Of a stretch of DNA of 6,206 nt, positions 1 to 5,870 are shown piece by piece. The first letter of the stretch is position 1, and every line of letters starts with the position of its first letter. The stretch is taken from the NCBI GenBank assembly GCA_043800975.1, contig JAZDMK010000080.1:1-6206 (forward strand), written 5' to 3'. The notes beneath the pieces are model-generated. The model searched no databases. It was not told where the DNA came from and worked only from the letters and a program-made list of their open reading frames with translations. Source of the DNA: JAZDMK01 sp043800975. GTDB lineage: Bacteria; Bacteroidota; Bacteroidia; Bacteroidales; JAHJDW01. The translations under genes and the position numbers were made by a program.

Positions 1-28
1 AAAAGAAAAAACAAAAAACCTGATTTTT

Positions 29-889
29 ATGAAAAACATTTTTCTTCCATTTGTTGTTTGTGCTCTGTTAACCCAAAGTTTTTCTGCATTCTCTCAAAAC
101 GGATTATTCAAAACCAATATTGATGGTTCAGGCAAAGTTGTTAAAGACAATCACGGCAATAAAATAAATGTTTCAGAAAAAAACATTGCATTTATGAAAG
201 CATGGATATTTTCCGAAGACAATGCTAACAAAAGTTATAGTGCTTTTTTCCTTACAAAAAGACGCACCAACGGAGATCCTTGGCCTGTGCTGAAAATCGA
301 CACTTTTTACTTTCATCCGAAATCTATCGGCAGTGACGACAGTTCATCTCAGATTGAATTTAAATTAACGGATAAAGAAGCAAAACTCATTTCAAAAAAA
401 ATGAAAATTAAATGTTGCAAACGCTCGAATCCAGGCTATAAGGCAAAAGCCGATTTTATTCCGTTAAAAAGCAATTACCTTACAGGAGAGAATATTTCCA
501 TTCTATTTGTATTGAAAAATGTTGGAAAAATCCCTTTCACTTTCAATCATGGAGGAAGATATAACAACAACAGCGGCCGATGCAATTATTTTAGTTTTAA
601 AATTTTATTAAAAGATTCTTTACAAAAAGACATCAACAATAATATTGATGGAGGCGGTCGTGAAGGACTCCCCACTTTGCAACGCGGTGAAAGTGATACG
701 TTGAAAGAAAGTATCTCCAACTGGTGTCAGTTTAACAAACCCGGAATATATACGATTGAATGCAGCTACAGTCTTTTTTTACATAAGCCACATATTTTTG
801 GTGACTTTGAAGAGAATATGAAATACGCATGTTATAAATGGGATAAGGAAGTTAAAAAGACAATCAAAATTGAAGTGAAGGCACGTTAG
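29..889 (+). CDS. Exported protein of unknown function with C-terminal Ig-like region
   Basis: I do not recognise this 286-residue protein. Residues 1-22 look like a Sec signal peptide: a short basic start (MKN), a hydrophobic core, and likely cleavage after AFS, before Q23. There is no lipobox, since the only early Cys (C11) lies inside the hydrophobic core. Residues about 138-285 read as a beta-sandwich of the Ig-like or BsuPI-inhibitor type. The stretch YLTGENISILFVLKNVGKIP (150-169), the later NKPGIYTIECSYS (236-248) and the closing KKTIKIEV (276-283) follow the strand pattern of such domains. Six cysteines remain after cleavage (129, 130, 185, 233, 245, 268), enough for disulfides in the periplasm or outside the cell. 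The ATG follows an A-rich leader without a Shine-Dalgarno site. It is separated by 131 bp from the transketolase promoter region and is probably not part of that operon. The Ig-like reading comes from sequence pattern only. Confidence 0.8.
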   Translation: MKNIFLPFVVCALLTQSFSAFSQNGLFKTNIDGSGKVVKDNHGNKINVSEKNIAFMKAWIFSEDNANKSYSAFFLTKRRTNGDPWPVLKIDTFYFHPKSIGSDDSSSQIEFKLTDKEAKLISKKMKIKCCKRSNPGYKAKADFIPLKSNYLTGENISILFVLKNVGKIPFTFNHGGRYNNNSGRCNYFSFKILLKDSLQKDINNNIDGGGREGLPTLQRGESDTLKESISNWCQFNKPGIYTIECSYSLFLHKPHIFGDFEENMKYACYKWDKEVKKTIKIEVKAR

Positions 890-945
890 CATTTTTTCTA
901 ATATTGCTGCACTGCATTGTCATCAAGCCTTTCATTAAGCAAATC

Positions 946-958
946 ACTTTTCAAAAGT
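946..958. repeat. Short inverted repeat ACTTTT-C-AAAAGT
   Basis: A perfect 6-bp inverted repeat with a one-base centre lies about 37 bp upstream of the putative -7 element of the transketolase gene. A dimeric regulator could bind such a site. It is short and AT-rich, so a functional role is only a suggestion. Confidence 0.2.
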
Positions 959-969
959 TATTAACACAC

Positions 970-984
970 AAGGCATTCAGCCTT
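970..984 (+). repeat. Small hairpin AAGGC-ATTCA-GCCTT in the leader region
   Basis: A perfect 5-bp stem with a 5-base loop is followed by TTAATTT. It might act as a weak terminator for the upstream exported-protein gene. It also covers the place where a -33 element would be expected for the transketolase promoter. The stem is short and the T-run interrupted, so termination is doubtful. Confidence 0.25.
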
Positions 985-994
985 TAATTTAAGC

Positions 995-1002
995 TACTTT
1001 TG
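995..1002 (+). promoter_or_regulatory. Bacteroidota-type -7 promoter element (TAnnTTTG) for the transketolase operon
   Basis: TACTTTTG fits the TAnnTTTG -7 consensus known for the primary sigma factor of Bacteroidota at every fixed position. Transcription should begin some 5-7 bases after it, around 1007-1010, leaving a short leader before the ATG at 1021. No good TTG -33 element lies at the usual 17-23 bp spacing; the nearest sequence is ATTC at 975-978. The element overlaps the TTG at 1000, which argues against that TTG being a start codon. Confidence 0.6.
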
Positions 1003-1020
1003 CATCAAAATAAATGCAAG

Positions 1021-1866
1021 ATGCTTAATAGTGATGAACTGAAAAAGATGGCTACGCAAGTTCGCCGTGATATTCTCCGAATGACGAATGCTGCAAAATC
1101 AGGACATCCTGGCGGGTCGCTTGGTTGCGCTGATTTATTGACTGCTTTATATTTTAACATTCTTCGTCATAACCCATCTGCATTCACAATCGACGGTAAA
1201 AATGAAGATTTATTTTTTCTCTCTAACGGACACATCTCGCCCGTTTGGTACAGTGTTCTTGCACGCAGCGGATACTTTCCGATTAAAGAACTGAGCGATT
1301 TCCGCAGAATCAATACTCGCATGCAGGGCCACCCCACTCCTGCCGAACACCTGCCGGGCATACGCATTGCATCGGGTTCTTTGGGTCAGGGTTTGTCTGC
1401 ATCTATCGGTGCTGCACTTTCAAAGAAACTGAATGGTGATAAAAATTTCGTTTTTTGCCTGATGGGCGACGGAGAAATTCAGGAAGGTCAGGTATGGGAA
1501 GCAGCTATGTTTGCTGCTGCTAAGAAAGTTGACAACCTGATTGCAATCATTGATAACAATGGAAAACAAATCGACGGTCCCTGCGATAGCGTAATTTCGT
1601 TGGGCGATCTTGAAGGAAAATGGAAAACATTTGGATGGGATGTTTTGCATATGCAAGGAAATAACATAGATGATATTCTAAAAGTAATGCCTGATGCAAT
1701 CAATCATTGCGGAAAAGGAACGCCTGTTATGATCCTTATGCAAACTGAAATGGGCGCCGGCGTCGACTTCATGCGCAACGATCACAAATGGCACGGCGTA
1801 GCTCCCAACGATGAACAACTTGGCACTGCACTTGCACAGCTCCCCGAAACCCAAGGTGATTTCTAA
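1021..1866 (+). CDS. tkt: Transketolase, N-terminal (thiamine diphosphate PP-domain) subunit
   Basis: This is the N-terminal half of a split transketolase (281 aa), which moves two-carbon ketol units between sugar phosphates in the cytoplasmic non-oxidative pentose phosphate pathway. It should work with the C-half encoded at 3248-4198. Visible family signatures are SGHPGG (27-32), LSNGH (67-71), QGHP (102-105), GSLGQGLS (119-126), and the thiamine diphosphate/Mg motif starting GDGE at 149 and closing at NN 179-180. A WHG near the C-terminus (257-259) matches another active-site His region. The length is usual for the separate N-half. An in-frame TTG at 1000 would add seven residues, but it lies inside the -7 promoter element, so ATG 1021 is preferred. 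The protein could in principle serve a relative such as a DXP-synthase-like enzyme, but the motifs favour transketolase. Confidence 0.95.
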   Translation: MLNSDELKKMATQVRRDILRMTNAAKSGHPGGSLGCADLLTALYFNILRHNPSAFTIDGKNEDLFFLSNGHISPVWYSVLARSGYFPIKELSDFRRINTRMQGHPTPAEHLPGIRIASGSLGQGLSASIGAALSKKLNGDKNFVFCLMGDGEIQEGQVWEAAMFAAAKKVDNLIAIIDNNGKQIDGPCDSVISLGDLEGKWKTFGWDVLHMQGNNIDDILKVMPDAINHCGKGTPVMILMQTEMGAGVDFMRNDHKWHGVAPNDEQLGTALAQLPETQGDF

Positions 1867-1869
1867 TTG

Positions 1870-3246
1870 ATGAAAAAAATCCTCTTCTATATTATTGCTG
1901 CTTTTCTTTTACCGCATACTTCATTCAGTCAGGTAAAACCCGTTGAAAAGCCACCGCCTCCTACTACGCGTATCCTTTTTATTTTCGATGCTTCATACAG
2001 CATGTATGGAAAATGGCAGAGTGATACAAAAATGATCATTGCAAAAAAACTCTTGTCTGAGTTACTCGATAGTTTAAAAAGTGTTCCCAATATTGAACTT
2101 GCCCTTCGTTGTTATGGCCACCAGAGTCAGGTGCCACCGCAAGATTGTAATGATTCACGCCTGGAAATTCCGTTTGCAAAAAACAATGTTGAGAGAATTA
2201 AAAACAAAATTAAAGTTCTGATTCCAAAAGGAACAACACCAATCGCTCGCTCGTTGGAATTATGTGCCAACGATTTCCCACCCATTGATAACAACCGTAA
2301 TGTTGTAATCCTTATTACAGATGGAATTGAAGAATGCAATGGTGATCCCTGCAAGATTTCTCAGGAATTACAAAAAAAAGGAATTATCATCAAACCCTTT
2401 GTTATCGGTATCGGGATAAAAGACAAATCTCAATTTGAATGCATCGGGAAATTCTTTGATGCAGAAGAAGAACAAAGTTTCCGTAATGTTTTAAGAGTTG
2501 TTATCACGCAGGTTCTTAACCCAACTACTGTTCAGGTAAATTTAATGGATATTGCCGGAAAGCCAACAGAAACGAATGTTCCAATGACTTTTTACGATAG
2601 TTATTCGGGTCTTCCAAAATACAATCTTGTCCACACAATGAATTACCGTGGGTATCCCGACACACTGATGATCGATCCGTTGCTTACATACGACCTAGTA
2701 GTACATACATTGCCATCTGTCAGAAGAGATACAATTAGGCTTTATCCAGGAAAACATTCTGTTATTGCTGTCGATGCACCACAAGGGAACTTATATGTCA
2801 GGGCTGCCGGTAAACAGGATTTTAAAAATATAGAAGTAATTGTACGTCAGACGGGCGATCCGAATACTTTAAATGTTCAGAATTTTAACCAAACTGTTCG
2901 CTATCTCGTTGGCAAATATGATATAGAAATTCTTACTATTCCACGAATAAGCATGAAAGCGGTTGATATTTCACAAAGCAAAACAACGAATGTGGAAGTG
3001 CCGCAGCCCGGACTGGTCAACCTTCAACTTCCTACACCCGGCTATGGCTGCATATTATATGAAGACAATGGTAAATTGACAAATGTTTTAAATATTCCTG
3101 AATATGCGACTTCCATGTCGGTTTATTTATTACCGGGTCAATACCGTGCAACCTTTCGTGGACGTGCTGCCAAAGAATCATACTACACGCTCAATAAAAA
3201 ATTTAAAGTTGAACCCGGTGTTTCGGTCAACGTTAAAATGTACTGA
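1870..3246 (+). CDS. Secreted VWA-domain (MIDAS) protein between the transketolase halves
   Basis: This is an exported protein of 458 aa. Residues 1-20 form a signal peptide with likely cleavage at FS|Q21. A Pro-rich linker (KPPPPTT, 27-33) leads to a von Willebrand factor A domain at about 34-215. The metal-ion-dependent adhesion site looks complete: DASYS (40-44), GTTP (121-124) and TDG (150-152), so divalent-metal-dependent protein binding is likely. Six cysteines lie in this domain (81, 93, 132, 156, 161, 191). The rest (about 218-458) is beta-rich and seems to hold three sandwich-like segments, near 218-303, 305-378 and 385-458. No membrane anchor, lipobox or obvious type IX secretion tail is visible, so a periplasmic place is likely. 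ATG 1870 begins the signal peptide; a TTG directly before it (1867) is possible, and an AAGGTG at 1853-1858 could serve either. It starts 3 bp after the N-half stop and ends 1 bp before the C-half start. The ligand is unknown. Confidence 0.9.
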   Translation: MKKILFYIIAAFLLPHTSFSQVKPVEKPPPPTTRILFIFDASYSMYGKWQSDTKMIIAKKLLSELLDSLKSVPNIELALRCYGHQSQVPPQDCNDSRLEIPFAKNNVERIKNKIKVLIPKGTTPIARSLELCANDFPPIDNNRNVVILITDGIEECNGDPCKISQELQKKGIIIKPFVIGIGIKDKSQFECIGKFFDAEEEQSFRNVLRVVITQVLNPTTVQVNLMDIAGKPTETNVPMTFYDSYSGLPKYNLVHTMNYRGYPDTLMIDPLLTYDLVVHTLPSVRRDTIRLYPGKHSVIAVDAPQGNLYVRAAGKQDFKNIEVIVRQTGDPNTLNVQNFNQTVRYLVGKYDIEILTIPRISMKAVDISQSKTTNVEVPQPGLVNLQLPTPGYGCILYEDNGKLTNVLNIPEYATSMSVYLLPGQYRATFRGRAAKESYYTLNKKFKVEPGVSVNVKMY

Positions 3247-3247
3247 T

Positions 3248-4198
3248 ATGACAAAATTTACTTTTACTGAAGAAAAGGAAACCCGCGTGGGGTTTGGCGA
3301 AGGATTGCTTGAAGCTGCAAAACAAAACCCAGATATTGTTGCGCTTTGTGCGGACTTAACCGGTTCTCTTAAAATGGATGCCTTTGCAAAAGAATTTCCT
3401 GAACGCTTCGTACAGGTTGGTATTGCTGAAGCAAACATGATTGGAATTGCTGCCGGTTTAACCATCGGCGGAAAAATTCCTTTTACGGGAACCTTTGCCA
3501 ATTTTGCCACAGGACGCGTGTATGATCAGATTCGACAAGCAGTAGCTTATTCAAATAAAAATGTAAAAATCTGCGCATCCCATGCAGGTATCACTTTAGG
3601 AGAAGATGGCGCTACGCATCAAATCCTTGAAGATATTGGTCTGATGAAAATGCTGCCCAACATGACGGTAATTAATTCATGTGATTTTAATCAAACCAAA
3701 GCAGCCACACTGGCTATTGCAAAATACAACGGTCCTGTTTATCTCCGCTTTGGCAGACCGAAGGTTCCTAACTTTACAGATCCTTCCACTTTCGAAATAG
3801 GCAAAGCAATATTACTTCGTGAAGGAAGCGACGTTAGTATTTTTGCAACCGGAAACCTTGTATTCCGTGCTATGCTTGCTGCCGACATCCTTTTGGAAAA
3901 AGGAATAAACGCTGAAGTAATTAACATTCATACAATCAAACCGCTCGAGACACAAGCTATTTTGAAATCAGTTTCAAAAACGAAATGTGTTGTCAGCGTG
4001 GAAGAACATGAACGCAATGGCGGACTGGGCGATAGTATTGCGCAAACTCTGGTTCTGAATCAACCGGCTCCACAGGAATACATTGCTGTGAATGACAAAT
4101 TTGGCGAGAGCGGCACGCCTGAAGAGCTGGTAAAAAAATACCATCTCGATACACCCGACATCGTGGAAGCTGCATTGAAAGCAATTTCGAGAAAATAA
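3248..4198 (+). CDS. tkt: Transketolase, C-terminal (pyrimidine-binding and C-terminal domain) subunit
   Basis: This is the second half of the split transketolase (316 aa), holding the Pyr domain (about 10-175) and the transketolase C-domain (about 185-305). The Pyr domain shows GIAEANMIGIAAGL (58-71), whose Glu61 corresponds to the catalytic Glu that activates thiamine diphosphate. It also shows SHAGITLGEDGATHQ (111-125), followed by a segment typical of the family (EDIGLMKMLPNMTV, 128-141). The C-domain has the EEH..GGLG segment (252-261). The open frame reaches back to 3104, but those 48 residues overlap the end of the VWA gene in another frame and do not resemble transketolase. ATG 3248, one base after the VWA stop (TGATATG), gives the normal length and suggests translational coupling. 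The active sites form only when N- and C-halves combine, so both must be made together despite the intervening gene. Confidence 0.95.
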   Translation: MTKFTFTEEKETRVGFGEGLLEAAKQNPDIVALCADLTGSLKMDAFAKEFPERFVQVGIAEANMIGIAAGLTIGGKIPFTGTFANFATGRVYDQIRQAVAYSNKNVKICASHAGITLGEDGATHQILEDIGLMKMLPNMTVINSCDFNQTKAATLAIAKYNGPVYLRFGRPKVPNFTDPSTFEIGKAILLREGSDVSIFATGNLVFRAMLAADILLEKGINAEVINIHTIKPLETQAILKSVSKTKCVVSVEEHERNGGLGDSIAQTLVLNQPAPQEYIAVNDKFGESGTPEELVKKYHLDTPDIVEAALKAISRK

Positions 4199-4210
4199 TA
4201 ATTTTCGCCA

Positions 4211-4762
4211 ATGGCTGAGCATCTTTCCGACAAGGAACTGTTGGAGATAATCCACGACAAGGATCGTTCATCATACGGTTTCAATCTTCTTGTCAGGAAG
4301 TATCAGCAAAAAGCATATTGGCACGTCCGCCGTATTGTAATCGATCACGATGATGCCAACGATGTAGTTCAAAACACATTTATTAAAGTGTGGGGAAACA
4401 TAGCCAACTTTCGGCAGGAATCCGAACTCTTTACCTGGATATACAGAATAGCAACGAATGAAGCCTTGGGCTTTTTGAGAAAAAAAAGAACGAAATTCTT
4501 TATTCCTATAGTTAATATAGAGCATCAACTAAGCAATAAACTGGAATCCGATCCGCATTTCAGTGCCAATGAAATTGAAATGAAATTCCAAAAAGCACTT
4601 CTGACTCTTCCCGAAAAGCAAAGAATCGTTTTTAATATGAAATATTTCGACGAGCTGAAATATGAAGAAATTTCAGCAGTACTAGGCACTTCCGTCGGTG
4701 CACTCAAGGCAAATTACCACCACGCCGTAAAAAAAATTGAAAATTTTTTAAAAGACCATTAA
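4211..4762 (+). CDS. ECF-type RNA polymerase sigma-70 family sigma factor
   Basis: This is a cytoplasmic alternative sigma factor (183 aa), of normal ECF length. Region 2 spans about 23-93. It includes the core-binding and -10 segment with DANDVVQNTFIKVW (48-61) and FTWIYRIATNEALGFLRKKR (74-93). A variable linker follows (94-124). Region 4 is at about 125-181, with TLPEKQRIVF (132-141) and the helix-turn-helix YEEISAVLGTSVGALKANYH (151-170) that reads the -35 element. It has no cysteine, so direct thiol sensing is unlikely. It begins 12 bp after the transketolase C-half and is followed by a one-pass membrane protein and a Spy-like periplasmic protein, the kind of partners that control ECF factors from the envelope. 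Its target promoters cannot be deduced from this window. Confidence 0.95.
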   Translation: MAEHLSDKELLEIIHDKDRSSYGFNLLVRKYQQKAYWHVRRIVIDHDDANDVVQNTFIKVWGNIANFRQESELFTWIYRIATNEALGFLRKKRTKFFIPIVNIEHQLSNKLESDPHFSANEIEMKFQKALLTLPEKQRIVFNMKYFDELKYEEISAVLGTSVGALKANYHHAVKKIENFLKDH

Positions 4763-4793
4763 ACCTTTTCATTTTACTTGAATCGAACCCACA

Positions 4794-5297
4794 ATGAACG
4801 AAGATCCGAACACCGAAAAATTTGAATCAGGAAACACAAATTTCCGCAGCAAGAACCCATTCCAGGTTCCTGATGGCTATTTTGAAAACCTTCCTTCAGA
4901 AATTCAAAACCGGATTGTGAATACTCAATCCAAACGCAGAGTTCCTGCTATCTTCCGCCCTGCTTATTTTGTACCTGTATTGGCCGTTTTAATTCTTGCA
5001 TTGATTTTTCTTCGTCCAAAGCAAACCACCACAAATCCTGCATTAAGTTCAACACAGGATTATTCTGAATTCATTACAGAATATTACGATGAGCTTGGAA
5101 TTGATGATAACACAATCATGGAAGCATACATGGATGAAGTGCAGGACACAATCAAGAATAAAAAGAATCTGAATGATTCTTCCAAAATAAATTACAACAT
5201 GATCGTTCCTTTTAATCCCGAAGACACAACCCTCTCTGACGAAGATATCATGGAATACTTGATAGAACAAGGCTTTGAGGAAAATCCAGAATTGTAA
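4794..5297 (+). CDS. One-pass membrane protein, probable anti-sigma or sigma-regulator partner
   Basis: This 167-residue protein has a cytoplasmic N-terminal part (1-56) with NPFQVPDGYFENLPSEIQNR (21-40), resembling the F.VP.GYFE.LP motif found in Bacteroidota proteins encoded beside ECF sigma genes. One membrane helix lies at about 57-73 (YFVPVLAVLILALIFL), with a basic KRR (47-49) before it, indicating N-in topology. The outer part (about 78-167) is strikingly acidic, with about 22 Asp/Glu against 4 Lys. There is no Cys or His at all, so it is not a zinc-binding anti-sigma (ZAS) protein. It sits 31 bp after the sigma gene and 19 bp before the Spy-like gene. A role in holding the sigma factor at the membrane is inferred from position and topology; no enzymatic domain is visible. 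Confidence 0.8.
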   Translation: MNEDPNTEKFESGNTNFRSKNPFQVPDGYFENLPSEIQNRIVNTQSKRRVPAIFRPAYFVPVLAVLILALIFLRPKQTTTNPALSSTQDYSEFITEYYDELGIDDNTIMEAYMDEVQDTIKNKKNLNDSSKINYNMIVPFNPEDTTLSDEDIMEYLIEQGFEENPEL

Positions 5298-5316
5298 AAA
5301 CCTAATTCAACGCACT

Positions 5317-5811
5317 ATGAAAACCCGCATCTTTTTAACAATGGCCGCATTCATGATCAGCATTGCTCTAGTCAGTGCTCAGAGTGCAAATATGAATAAC
5401 AACAACAATGCGCAAAACAAAAAAGAAAAAATTGAAGCGCAAAAAGTTGCTTTCATCACTTCACAGTTGGATATGACACCCAAGGAATCACAGGATTTCT
5501 GGCCTGTTTACAACCAGTTCAAAGCCGAACGTGAAGTGATTATGAAAAGTAAAAAAGCGAATGGACCCAATGCAAAAACTCCCATTGACCAGCTCTCGGA
5601 TAAAGAACTGGAAAAACTCGCTGACAATGAATTAATTTATGAGCAACAACTGCTGGATCTGAAAAAGAAATATCATTCTGAATTCAAAAAAGTTCTTCCC
5701 ATGAAAAAACTCGTCAAATTCTACCAATCGGAAAAGCAATTCAACAAAGAGTTACTGAAGAAAATGAAAGGGCCAAAAAATCAGCCCGGACAGAATCAAA
5801 ATCCCAGATAG
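5317..5811 (+). CDS. Spy/CpxP-like periplasmic protein (sensor of ECF sigma type)
   Basis: This is a 164-residue exported protein with a signal peptide at 1-21 (cleavage likely VSA|Q22). An Asn-rich stretch (25-34) precedes a mostly helical region. The segment AFITSQLDMTPKESQDFWPV (45-64) is the characteristic first helix pair of Bacteroidota relatives of the LTxxQ (Spy/CpxP) family. A later helix with LPMKKLVKFYQSEKQFNKEL (127-146) corresponds to the second, degenerate LTxxQ-type segment. Such proteins act as periplasmic chaperones or as stress sensors, and Bacteroidota versions are often annotated as sensors of an ECF sigma factor. The mature protein is basic (about 28 Lys/Arg, 18 Asp/Glu), most of all from residue 116 on (15 basic, 3 acidic). 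The tail is polar (NQPGQNQNPR). The frame extends back to a TTG at 5275, but ATG 5317 starts the signal peptide and avoids overlap with the preceding gene. It lacks cysteine. Confidence 0.85.
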   Translation: MKTRIFLTMAAFMISIALVSAQSANMNNNNNAQNKKEKIEAQKVAFITSQLDMTPKESQDFWPVYNQFKAEREVIMKSKKANGPNAKTPIDQLSDKELEKLADNELIYEQQLLDLKKKYHSEFKKVLPMKKLVKFYQSEKQFNKELLKKMKGPKNQPGQNQNPR

Positions 5812-5835
5812 TTTCGTTTTTACAAAATTAAGCAG

Positions 5836-5865
5836 ACCTGTCAGATCATACTGGCAGGTTTTTTT
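5836..5865 (+). terminator. Rho-independent terminator closing the six-gene run
   Basis: The 9-bp stem ACCTGTCAG (5836-5844) pairs with CTGGCAGGT (5851-5859), with one G-U pair. The loop has six bases (ATCATA) and seven T residues (5859-5865) follow. It lies 24 bp after the Spy-like stop codon. Read on the minus strand, the stem is followed by CTGCTTAATTTTG, a poor U-tract, so it probably serves the plus-strand operon more than the converging OmpA gene. Confidence 0.85.
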
Positions 5866-5870
5866 ATGCT

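Larger units (their letters stand above)
926..994. repeat. Imperfect direct repeat upstream of the transketolase gene
   Basis: AGCCTTTCATTAAGC at 926-940 recurs as AGCCTTTAATTTAAGC at 979-994. The first seven and last four bases are identical, with a slightly altered, one-base-longer middle. Each copy is followed by an ACTTTT run and then a CAAAA run, at 946-956 and at 996-1010, so the similarity extends beyond the core. The downstream copy leads straight into the -7 element. This could be two operator half-sites or a decayed promoter duplication, but in AT-rich DNA chance is not excluded. Confidence 0.3.

Noticed and set aside
1000..1020. TTG start at 1000 for the transketolase N-half
   Set aside because: The codon lies inside the -7 promoter element, and the seven added residues do not belong to the family; ATG 1021 is better.
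3104..3247. 48-residue N-terminal extension of the transketolase C-half
   Set aside because: It lies wholly within the end of the VWA gene in another frame and has no family resemblance; ATG 3248 gives the normal length.
3178..3510. 110-residue minus-strand open frame opposite the VWA/transketolase junction
   Set aside because: It spans the end of one clear gene and the start of another on the opposite strand, and its sequence has no recognisable features; it is a shadow frame.
4199..4206. TAATTTTC as an internal -7 element before the sigma gene
   Set aside because: It lacks the final G of TAnnTTTG, lies only four bases before the ATG, and such matches are common in AT-rich DNA. A TTG at 4175-4177 has fitting spacing, so it is not fully excluded.
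5275..5316. 14-residue extension of the Spy-like protein from a TTG
   Set aside because: It overlaps the preceding gene and would put a basic stretch before a well-formed signal peptide beginning at ATG 5317.
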